From assembly GCF_003846175.1 (NCBI RefSeq), contig NZ_ML123045.1, positions 530,239 to 594,238 on the forward strand: a stretch of 64,000 nt of DNA, given 5' to 3'. The notes under the pieces are model-generated. The model ran no database searches. It saw only the letters and a program-made list of their open reading frames with translations, and was not told where the DNA came from. A program made the position numbers and the translations under genes. How positions within the stretch are numbered: position 1 is the first letter of the stretch; each line of letters begins with the position of its first letter. Source of the stretch: Streptomyces sp. ADI95-17. GTDB taxonomy: Bacteria > Actinomycetota > Actinomycetes > Streptomycetales > Streptomycetaceae. This document shows positions 55,068 through 61,823 of this stretch, piece by piece.

Positions 55068-56320
55068 TGGATCTCCTTGGAATTCGGCGCACCCACCGGC
55101 GCGGCACCCACCGGCGCGGCACCCACCGGCGCGGCACCCACCGGCGCGGCACCCACCGGCGCGGCATTCGCCGGCGTACCCACCGGCGGCGGCACCGGCG
55201 CCACCACCGCGGGCAGCAGCCCGATCAGCACCGCCGCCGCGGGCCACAGCGGAAGCACCGGCGCGGTCAGCGGCACGACCCCCGGGTGCAGCGCCTCCCC
55301 GTAGGCACCGCCCGCCCAGATCATCGCCACCGCCACCGCGACGCCCGAACCCGCCACCAGCCAGGCCCGCACACCCCACCGGTCGGGCCGGTAGCGGGTA
55401 CGGACCGAGCGGGCCCCGCCGAGCCGCAGCCCGGCCATGGCGGCGACGAGCCCGGCGATCAGCACCGGCACCCCGTACACCGCGCCCTGCGCGGCCAGCA
55501 GCCCGTACGTACCGGCGCACACCCCCAGCAGCCCGCCGAGCGTGAGGACGTTCGTGGTGCGGCGGACCGCGGGCGGGACCTGGGCGGTGCGCCCGTAGCC
55601 GCGCGCGTCCATCGACGCGGCCACCGCGACCGAACGCTCCAACGCGCCCTCCAGGACCGGCAGCCCGATCTGGAGGACCGCCTTGATGCCACCGGTCGGA
55701 CGGCCCCGCAGCCGCCGTGCGGTGCGCAGCCGCATCACATCGGCGACCATGTTCGGCGCGAACGTCATCGCGACGACGACCGCGACGCCCGCCTCGTACA
55801 GCGCGCCGGGCAGCGACTTGAGTAGCCGGGCCGGGTTGGCGAGCGAGTTCGCCGCACCGATACAGATCAGCAGGGTGGCCAGCTTCGCCCCGTCGTACAG
55901 CGCGAAGACCAACTGCTCGGCGGTGACCCGGCCACCGAGCCTGACCCCCTTCGCCCAGTCGGGCAGCGGCACCTCGGGGAGCGTGAACACCGTGTGCGTA
56001 CCGGGGATCGGCGAACCGAGGAAGACGGAGAAGACCAGCCGCACAGCGACGACGAACAGCCCGATCCGGATGAACGCCCCGTACGAACGGGCCCACGGCG
56101 CGTCCGTACGGCGCGCGGCCACGACGTAACCGGCCACCCCCACCAGCAGCCCGAGCAGCAGCGGATTGGTGGTCCGGGACGCGGCGGTGGCCAGGCCGAG
56201 CGCCCACAGCCACCAGGCTCCGGCGGGCAGGGCGTTGCTCCGGCTCGCCGCGGGCGCGCGCAGCGCACGGCGGCGAGCCAGGGGCGTGCGGCCGGCCGGA
56301 GCGCTGGTCGAGGCGGTCAT
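55064..56320 (-). CDS. Energy-coupling factor membrane component CbiQ
   Basis: 418 residues from ATG 56320, overlapping the previous stop (ATGA). Conserved T-component features: SRTTNPLLLGLLVGVAG, FALYDGAKLATLLICIGAANSLANPARLLKSLPGALYEAGVAVVVAMTFAPNMVADV (the A-R-G/ARS coupling region follows) and SVAVAASMDARGYGRTAQV, the signature GYG motif. It couples ATP hydrolysis to the S component. The C-terminal quarter is atypical: a predicted extra membrane pair (WGVRAWLVAGSGVAVAVAMIWAGG, VLPLWPAAAVLIGLLPAVV) and a tail of five AAPVG repeats, which is the variable part encoded by a 15-bp minisatellite. Confidence 0.93.
   Translation of the reverse strand: MTASTSAPAGRTPLARRRALRAPAASRSNALPAGAWWLWALGLATAASRTTNPLLLGLLVGVAGYVVAARRTDAPWARSYGAFIRIGLFVVAVRLVFSVFLGSPIPGTHTVFTLPEVPLPDWAKGVRLGGRVTAEQLVFALYDGAKLATLLICIGAANSLANPARLLKSLPGALYEAGVAVVVAMTFAPNMVADVMRLRTARRLRGRPTGGIKAVLQIGLPVLEGALERSVAVAASMDARGYGRTAQVPPAVRRTTNVLTLGGLLGVCAGTYGLLAAQGAVYGVPVLIAGLVAAMAGLRLGGARSVRTRYRPDRWGVRAWLVAGSGVAVAVAMIWAGGAYGEALHPGVVPLTAPVLPLWPAAAVLIGLLPAVVAPVPPPVGTPANAAPVGAAPVGAAPVGAAPVGAAPVGAPNSKEIQ
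55089..55163 (-). repeat. 15-bp in-frame array at the 3' end of cbiQ
   Basis: Five identical 15-bp units GCACCCACCGGCGCG (plus strand) at 55089, 55104, 55119, 55134 and 55149, with degenerate copies on the gene side up to about 55190. They encode the (AAPVG)n tail that ends three codons before the stop. Confidence 0.95.
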
Positions 56321-57024
56321 CCGCGGCGGCGGCGGGCCTGCACGACCGCGGCGATGCCGAGGAGGAGCACGGCGCCGACCCCGACGAGCACCCCGGCGGA
56401 CGGGCCGCCGCCGGAACCGCCCGAGGCGCTGGAGGCCGCGGACCCGGCCGGTGACGCGGAAACGGAGGCGGAAGCGCCGGGCGTGCCATTGCCGTTCCCG
56501 CTCCCGCTCCCGTCGCCGGAGACCTGTTCGCCGCAGCCCGAGCCCGGGTAGCCGGCGATGGCGCAGAGCATCGCGTCGCTGCTGTAACGCAGCGGCTTCG
56601 CCACCGAGGCGAGCGCCTCCGCGGCGCTCGCGTCCGGTCCGACCCGTGCGCACGCGGTGCGCGGCGCGGGCGGTGTCTCACCGGCCGGGGCGTCCGCCGC
56701 CGTGCCCGGGTCGATGACGAGCGCGATCCGCTTGGTGCCGTCCTTGGCCGGGGTGTCCGCGCAGATCTTCGTGAACTCCGGGGCGCGGCGCGGCTTCGCC
56801 GAGTCCTGGGAGTCCTCGCTGACCGAGAACCGGAAGCCCTGCACCGCCCCGTCGTCCGGCCGGACCAGCGACGGGCCCTGGGTGGCGTACGTCCAGCCGG
56901 AGCCGGAGCCCTCCCAGAACGACCAGTACCGGTACCCGGCCGCCTGGGCAGGTCCCGCGCCGAGCACGGCCAGGACCGCGCCCAGGACCACCAGCAGCGC
57001 GGTGGTCCGTCCCGCGCGCCTCAC
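56317..57024 (-). CDS. SCO2322-family secreted protein
   Basis: 235 residues from GTG 57024, overlapping the previous stop (GTGA). Signal peptide (RTTALLVVLGAVLAVLGAGPAQA-A), then the family's soluble domain: GYRYWSFWEGSGSGWTYATQGPSLVRPDDGAVQGFRFSVSED, APEFTKICADTP and KRIALVIDPG. The closing part holds paired cysteines (RTACARVG, AMLCAIAGYPGSGCG). A C-terminal helix (AGVLVGVGAVLLLGIAAVVQARRRRG) anchors it. Function unknown; it always seems to travel with the ECF/cobalamin genes in Streptomyces, so a substrate-capture role outside the membrane is likely. Confidence 0.9.
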   Translation of the reverse strand: MRRAGRTTALLVVLGAVLAVLGAGPAQAAGYRYWSFWEGSGSGWTYATQGPSLVRPDDGAVQGFRFSVSEDSQDSAKPRRAPEFTKICADTPAKDGTKRIALVIDPGTAADAPAGETPPAPRTACARVGPDASAAEALASVAKPLRYSSDAMLCAIAGYPGSGCGEQVSGDGSGSGNGNGTPGASASVSASPAGSAASSASGGSGGGPSAGVLVGVGAVLLLGIAAVVQARRRRG

Positions 57025-58295
57025 GGCTGCCTGTTCTTCCGGCGACCGCTGATCAGGAAGAACGCGATCGCGGCGAGGACGAGGCCGATGCCGATGTACC
57101 ACCACACGCCCCCGATCACGTCGTCGCCGCTGTGGACCTGGTCCTTCTCCGTGGCCTCGTACCCGGTGTCGGCGGACGGGTCGGGCGTCACGACGGAGGC
57201 GGGCTCGGGGCCGGCCGCGTTGAGCCGGGCGACCAGGTCGACGCCGCCGAAGTCCCGGGCGTTGTTGCCGGTCGCGTGGGCGGCCAGGACCAGCTGGGCG
57301 TAGGCGGCGGGGCCGTTCTGGCCGGCCCAGTCCGCGGAGTTCTTCTTCAGCCAGTCGACGGCTTCGGCCGCCTTGTCCTGGTGGCCGGCCGCGGAGAGCG
57401 CGACGACCGCGTCCGCGGTGTTGCCGAAGTCGGGCTGCGGGGTGGTGTCGGTGGCACCGGGCATCGGCGCCAGGTCCAGGTGGCCGCTGCCGGCGAGGGC
57501 GCCGGTGAGGTAGTGGGCGCCGTTCTGGGCGGCCTGCTCGGGCGTGAGCCCGGAACCGGACCGGCAGGTGGGCGCCTTGCCCGCGGCGTTGTTCCCGACG
57601 GCCAAGGCCTTGCCCATCGTGCCGAGCACGGCGGCCGCGGTGGCGTCGGCGTTCGCGGCGAGCTTGCCCTTCTTGTCGGGCTGGTAGGCGAAGGCGCCGC
57701 CGTCCTTGCCGCCGCACGGGATGGCGAGGGCGAGCAGCGGGTCGTAGGGGGTCTTGCCGCCGGGGGTCGTGATGTCCGCGAGCCGCTGACCCTGACGGGC
57801 GAGGGCGCCGATCACCAGGGAGGTGGAGTTGGCGTCGCTGGGCGCACCCGCGGTGTAGCCCCAGCCGCCGTCCTCGTTCTGTACGGACTTCAGCCAGCGC
57901 ACCGAGTTGTTCACGGTCTCGCGGTGCCCGCCGACCTCGACCAGCGCCTGGGTGGCGGCCGCGGTGGCATTGGTGTCCCGCACCGTCTTGGCGTCGCACG
58001 GCTTGGTGGTATCGGGCCGGTACGCGGCGTAGGAGCCGTCGGCGCACTGCTGGCCGATCAGCCAGTCCACCGACTTCGCGGCCGGGGTGACCCCTTCGAG
58101 CCGCTGCGCGAGGAAGGCCAGCGACTGCCGCCACACCCCGTCGTAGGTGGGGTCCTTCGTGCCGTACAGCCCGGACGGCAGTGCGACGGACGGCGAGGGC
58201 GAGGGGGACGGCGCTGCCACCGCGACCGGCGCAGCGGCCGCGCAGAGCACGGCGGCGGTGGCGGCGAGCGTTGCTGCGCTGCGACGTACGGTCAT
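57021..58295 (-). CDS. Surface protein with prenyltransferase/squalene-oxidase (alpha6-alpha6) repeats
   Basis: 424 residues. Signal peptide (TVRRSAATLAATAAVLCAAAAPVAVA-A), Pro/Ser linker, then repeats of the alpha/alpha-barrel type with the phrase NxxDGGWGY / QxxDGSYAAY: WLIGQQCADGSYAAYRP, WLKSVQNEDGGWGYTAG, and DATAAAVLGTMGKAL, TADAVVALSAAGHQDKAAEAVDWL. A C-terminal helix (WWYIGIGLVLAAIAFFLISG) with RRKNRQP anchors it in the membrane. The alpha6-alpha6 barrel is the fold of the cobalamin-binding alpha-domain of intrinsic factor and transcobalamin. As first gene behind a cobalamin riboswitch it may bind cobalamin at the cell surface and hand it to the ECF importer. Confidence 0.88.
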   Translation of the reverse strand: MTVRRSAATLAATAAVLCAAAAPVAVAAPSPSPSPSVALPSGLYGTKDPTYDGVWRQSLAFLAQRLEGVTPAAKSVDWLIGQQCADGSYAAYRPDTTKPCDAKTVRDTNATAAATQALVEVGGHRETVNNSVRWLKSVQNEDGGWGYTAGAPSDANSTSLVIGALARQGQRLADITTPGGKTPYDPLLALAIPCGGKDGGAFAYQPDKKGKLAANADATAAAVLGTMGKALAVGNNAAGKAPTCRSGSGLTPEQAAQNGAHYLTGALAGSGHLDLAPMPGATDTTPQPDFGNTADAVVALSAAGHQDKAAEAVDWLKKNSADWAGQNGPAAYAQLVLAAHATGNNARDFGGVDLVARLNAAGPEPASVVTPDPSADTGYEATEKDQVHSGDDVIGGVWWYIGIGLVLAAIAFFLISGRRKNRQP

Positions 58296-58414
58296 GGCGG
58301 GCGGTGCCTCTCCTGCGGGGTGAACCGGGCACAGGCACGCTCAGGCACCAGGCTCCGGCCCCGTGTACCTCGACGGTGCCGACCACCGGGGGATCCGGTG
58401 GTCCGAGCCGGTCA

Positions 58415-58575
58415 CGACCGCGGACAGGGCATTCCGACTCACCGCCTGCGAAGACGGTTCACGGCTGCGTGGTCAGTGCCGGATTCGCACCGGCTTCCCC
58501 CTGAACGGGCATGATGACGACCCGCACACTCTACCGGGCGGCACCGGCCGGACTCCGGGCCGGGAGGAGCGCCCC
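58415..58575 (-). promoter_or_regulatory. Cobalamin (B12) riboswitch
   Basis: On the minus strand the core reads GGGGAAGCCGGTGCGAATCC, then GGCACTGACCACGCAGCCGTGAACC, and the B12 box TGAGTCGGAATGCCCTG (58441-58425). These are the classic conserved blocks (GGGAA..GGTG.GAATCC, CTGACC.CGCA.C.GTGA, GAGTCGG). It precedes the repeat-protein/SCO2322/CbiQ/ATPase/S operon by about 125 bp; bound cobalamin should turn the operon off. Exact ends are approximate. Confidence 0.9.
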
Positions 58576-58648
58576 GTACGTGTCACTACTCACGTGCGCG
58601 TCACCACACCCACCCCACCGCTCACGCCGCGATGACCGCCCCACCACC

Positions 58649-58745
58649 CACACCGCGACGTACGCCACCGGGTCACGCCGCTGCGTACGCCACCACTCAC
58701 ACCGCGACGTACGCCACCCGGTCACACCGCGATGTACGTCACAGG
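58649..58745 (-). repeat. 24-25-bp array at the 3' end of the MBL-hydrolase gene
   Basis: Four units of CACACCGCGACGTACGCCAC plus CCGGT-type ends at 58649-58673, 58674-58697, 58698-58722 and 58723-58745. The last unit is the end of the gene: it encodes the final TYIAV and the stop codon (TGA at 58724-58722). A further degenerate copy is at 58622-58648. Confidence 0.9.
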
Positions 58746-59762
58746 CTCGCTCCCCGGCACCGCCTCCGCGCGCCCGAGCTTCACCAGCCGCCGCAGATGC
58801 GCCTCCGCCTCCGAGACGGCGATGTTCCGGGAGCCGTGCGGGATCTGCTCCCAGGGCCGGTTCCACTCCATCCGCTCGGCCAGCTCCCACGGCGTCAGCG
58901 GCTCCGCCAGCAGCCCGAGCAGCCCGGTCAGCCGCTCCTCGTGATGCCCGAGGAGTTCCCGCACGCGCCCCGCCGCATCGGTGAAGGCGTACTGGTGGGC
59001 GGGCAGTACCTCGGCGGCCCCGAGCCTGCCGATCCGCTCCAGCGAGTCGAGGTAGTCGCCGAGGGGGTCGGTGGCCGTGGCGTCGTCCGGGTCCTCGTAC
59101 AGCCCGATGTGCGGACTGATCCCCGGCAGCAGATGGTCCCCCGAGAAGAGCCGTCCCCGCCCCGGCAGATTGCCCGGGTGCTCCTCCTCCAGGTGCAGGC
59201 ACACATGCCCGGGCGTGTGCCCCGGTGTCCAGATCGCCCGCAGCCTGCGCCCCGCCAGGTCCAGCAGCTCGCCCGGCACGATCTCCCGGTCCGGGAGCGC
59301 GGCCCGCAGCCCCGGCAGGGTGCGCGTCCGGCTCCGGCCGGCCGCGGCGGCCCGCAACGGCGCGAGGTGCTCCTCGGGTGCTCCGACCGCGGTGAGCTTG
59401 GCCGCGAGATACGTCAGCCACCTGCCGGGTTCGGACTCCCGGGTACGGCGCACGATCGCGGTGTCCGCCGCATGCATGGCGATCCAGGCCCCGGAGGCCT
59501 CGCGCACCTGCCCGGAGAGCCCGTGGTGGTCGGGGTGGTGGTGGGTGATGACCACACCGTGGATGTCGGCCATCTCCGTACCGACGGCGGCGAGCCCGGC
59601 CCCGAGCGTGTCCCAGGCCTCGGGATCGTCCCACCCGGTGTCGATCAGCACCGGACCTCGATCGGTGTCCAGGACGTGTACGAGGGTGTGGCCGAGCGGA
59701 TTGTCCGGGATGGGCACCTTGATGCTGTGCACGCCCCCGCCGTGGTCGGTCACCTGCGTCAT
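58722..59762 (-). CDS. Metallo-beta-lactamase-fold hydrolase
   Basis: 346 residues from ATG 59762 (MTQVTDHGGGVHSIKVPIPDNPLGHTL), with GGGGA upstream; the frame remains open to 59861 but without conservation. Metal ligands: VVITHHHPDHHG (HxHxDH), TPGHTPGHVCLH (His), LFSGDHLLP (Asp) and LPAHQYAF (His). A helical C-terminal region (about 260-346) with ELAERMEWNRPWEQIP and SEAEAHLRRLVKLGRAEAV is typical of the LACTB2-like/winged-helix group. Hydrolysis of a thioester or acyl substrate is plausible. Divergent from the aldehyde dehydrogenase with shared dyads. Confidence 0.9.
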   Translation of the reverse strand: MTQVTDHGGGVHSIKVPIPDNPLGHTLVHVLDTDRGPVLIDTGWDDPEAWDTLGAGLAAVGTEMADIHGVVITHHHPDHHGLSGQVREASGAWIAMHAADTAIVRRTRESEPGRWLTYLAAKLTAVGAPEEHLAPLRAAAAGRSRTRTLPGLRAALPDREIVPGELLDLAGRRLRAIWTPGHTPGHVCLHLEEEHPGNLPGRGRLFSGDHLLPGISPHIGLYEDPDDATATDPLGDYLDSLERIGRLGAAEVLPAHQYAFTDAAGRVRELLGHHEERLTGLLGLLAEPLTPWELAERMEWNRPWEQIPHGSRNIAVSEAEAHLRRLVKLGRAEAVPGSEPVTYIAV

Positions 59763-59828
59763 GAGGTCCCCATCTCTCTGGACGGCGTACGGCTTCGCGG
59801 CTCCGGTGCGTCGCCCCCACTGTAACGA

Positions 59829-59964
59829 GAACTTGTTCCAGTAGTAGCCCCGGTCGACCATCTCGTTTCGGAGTGCTGTCGCAGGACCGGGTTCGGGTGC
59901 CCGCGTGGTGCCGGAAGGCGCTGCCGCAGTCGTGGACTACTGGAACTGGAACTGGTATCAGTTC
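59829..59964. promoter_or_regulatory. Candidate KstR-like dyads between MBL hydrolase and aldehyde dehydrogenase
   Basis: GAAC-TT-GTTC (59829-59838) and the perfect GAACTG-GTAT-CAGTTC (59949-59964) lie in the divergent region; the second overlaps a direct repeat TGGAACTGGAACTGG (59941-59955) and is 57 bp before the dehydrogenase start. The same GAAC/GTTC half-sites are found before the P450 and thiolase genes. Confidence 0.55.
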
Positions 59965-60020
59965 TGACACGGAGTCAGATGTTGAGTCGGGTACGCACCG
60001 GTTCGCGGGAGGCAGTAGCC

Positions 60021-61481
60021 ATGACCGAGCTTGTCGAACACGGAAAACTTTTCATCGGCGGGGAGTTGGCCGATCCGCTGGGCCGGGAAGTGATCGAGGT
60101 CGTCTCGCCCCACACCGAGCAGGTCATCGGCCGGGTGCCGCACGCCTCCCGGGCGGATGTGGACGCGGCCGTCGCCGCCGGGCGGCGGGCGTTCGACGAG
60201 GGGCCCTGGCCCCGGATGAGCCTGGACGAGCGGATCGCGGCGGTGACCAGGATCAAGGACGCGTTCGCCGTCCGGTACGAGGAGATCGCCCGGGTCATCA
60301 GCTCGGAGAACGGCACCCCGTACACGTCGAGCGTCATGGTGCAGGCGCTCGCCGCGATGATGGTGTGGGACTCGGCGATCACCGTGGCCCGCGACTTCGC
60401 GTACGAGGAGCGGCGGACCGGGGCGCTCGGGCCGTTGCTGGTGCGGCGGGAGCCGGTCGGAGTGGTCGCGGCCGTGGTGCCGTGGAACGTTCCGCAGTTC
60501 ACCGCCGCCGCCAAGCTCGCGCCCGCGCTGCTGGCGGGCTGCTCCGCCGTGCTCAAGGTCTCGCCCGAATCCCCGCTGGACGCCTACATCCTGGCCGAGA
60601 TCGCCGCCGACGCCGGGCTGCCGGAGGGCGTGCTCTCCATCCTTCCGGCCGACCGCGAGGTCAGTGAGTACCTGGTCGGGCACCCCGGCGTCGACAAGGT
60701 GTCGTTCACCGGGTCGGTGGCCGCCGGGCGCCGGGTGATGGAGGTCGCCTCCCGCAACCTCACCCGCGTCACACTGGAGTTGGGCGGCAAGTCCGCCGCC
60801 GTGATCCTTCCCGACGCCGATCTGGACGCCGCCGTCGCGGGCATCGTCCCCTTCGCCTGGATGATCAACGGCCAGGCGTGCGTGGCCCAGACCCGCATCC
60901 TCGTCCCGCGCTCCCGCTACGACGAGACGGCCGAGGCGTTCGCTGCCGCGGCGTCCGCGCTGAAGGTCGGCGACCCGCTCGACCCGGCCACCGAACTCGG
61001 CCCCCTGGTCGCACAGCGCCAGCAGCGGCGCTCGCTCGACTACATCCGGATCGGGCAGGACGAGGGCGCCAAGATCCTCACCGGCGGCGGCCGCCCGGCG
61101 TCCCAGGAACGGGGCTGGTACGTCGAGCCGACCCTCTTCGGCGACGTCGACAACTCGATGCGGATCGCCCGCGAGGAAATCTTCGGCCCCGTCATCTGCC
61201 TGCTGCCGTACGGAGACGAGGACGAGGCCGTACGGATCGCCAACGACTCCGACTACGGGCTTAGCGGCAGCGTCTGGACCGCCGACACCGAGCGCGGCAT
61301 CGACATCGCCCGCCGGGTCAGGACGGGCACGTACAGCGTGAACACCTTCAGCCTCGACATGCTCGGCCCGTTCGGCGGGTACAAGAACTCCGGCCTGGGC
61401 CGGGAGTTCGGGCCCGAGGGATACGGCGAGTACTTCGAGCACAAGATGATCCACCTGCCGGCCGGATACGAGGGGGCGTGA
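60021..61481 (+). CDS. Aldehyde dehydrogenase
   Basis: 486 residues from ATG 60021 with GGGAGGC. NAD(P)-dependent ALDH superfamily: oxyanion N156 in VVPWNVPQF, the general base E253 in TLELGGKSAAVI, the nucleophile C287 in NGQACVAQTR, the Rossmann FTGSVAAG (residues 229-236), and EEIFGPVICLLPYGDEDEA, PFGGYKNSGLGREFGPEG. It oxidises a fatty or side-chain aldehyde to an acid. The ferredoxin gene overlaps its stop. In a steroid or alkyl pathway it would follow the P450-generated alcohol or aldehyde. Divergent from the MBL hydrolase. Confidence 0.95.
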   Translation: MTELVEHGKLFIGGELADPLGREVIEVVSPHTEQVIGRVPHASRADVDAAVAAGRRAFDEGPWPRMSLDERIAAVTRIKDAFAVRYEEIARVISSENGTPYTSSVMVQALAAMMVWDSAITVARDFAYEERRTGALGPLLVRREPVGVVAAVVPWNVPQFTAAAKLAPALLAGCSAVLKVSPESPLDAYILAEIAADAGLPEGVLSILPADREVSEYLVGHPGVDKVSFTGSVAAGRRVMEVASRNLTRVTLELGGKSAAVILPDADLDAAVAGIVPFAWMINGQACVAQTRILVPRSRYDETAEAFAAAASALKVGDPLDPATELGPLVAQRQQRRSLDYIRIGQDEGAKILTGGGRPASQERGWYVEPTLFGDVDNSMRIAREEIFGPVICLLPYGDEDEAVRIANDSDYGLSGSVWTADTERGIDIARRVRTGTYSVNTFSLDMLGPFGGYKNSGLGREFGPEGYGEYFEHKMIHLPAGYEGA

Positions 61482-61714
61482 TGGGCGACCGCTGGGCCGT
61501 CGAGGTCGACCGAGGGGTCTGCATCGGCTCCGGGATGTGTGTGAACCACGCGCCGGGCGCCTTCGCCCTGGACACCGCCCGCCAGTCCCGCCCGTCGGCC
61601 CCGGAGACCGACGCCGACGAGAGGGTCCTCGCGGCGGCGGAGGGGTGCCCGGTCGAGGCGATCACGATCACACTGACCGACTCGGGAGAGGTCGTTTTCC
61701 CACCGGAGGAGTAG
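61481..61714 (+). CDS. 3Fe-4S-type ferredoxin (P450 partner)
   Basis: 77 residues from ATG 61481 (TGATG overlap with the dehydrogenase). Cysteines C14, C20 and C56 in VCIGSGMCVN and EGCPVEA give the C-x5-C...C-P spacing of single-cluster [3Fe-4S] ferredoxins that serve P450s; where a fourth ligand would be, residue 17 is Ser. Electron donor, most plausibly for the CYP125-like P450 14 kb away, since no other P450 is in the window. Transcribed with the dehydrogenase and followed by a hairpin. Confidence 0.94.
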   Translation: MGDRWAVEVDRGVCIGSGMCVNHAPGAFALDTARQSRPSAPETDADERVLAAAEGCPVEAITITLTDSGEVVFPPEE

Positions 61715-61729
61715 GCGGCGGTTGTCGCA

Positions 61730-61762
61730 GGGTGAGGATCCCCGCAGGTGCGGTCCTCGCCC
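61730..61762 (+). terminator. Terminator after the ferredoxin gene
   Basis: 9-bp outer stem GGGTGAGGA (61730-61738) with TCCTCGCCC (61754-61762, one G-U), continued by an inner CCGC-AGGT-GCGG hairpin. Confidence 0.7.
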
Positions 61763-61823
61763 GAGGCCCACGCCAGGGCCTCCGGTGCGTGGGGCGGTGC
61801 GGCTACGCCGTGCTCCCGCCGGC

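Noticed and set aside
53355..56681. A continuous 1108-codon frame through the ATPase gene and cbiQ
   Set aside because: Only the part from GTG 55067 is coding; upstream it is out of frame with CbiQ and Arg-rich.
56317..58386. A 689-codon frame across the SCO2322-family and repeat-protein genes
   Set aside because: The first two thirds are the wrong frame of 57021-58295; the true gene starts at GTG 57024 with a GTGA overlap.
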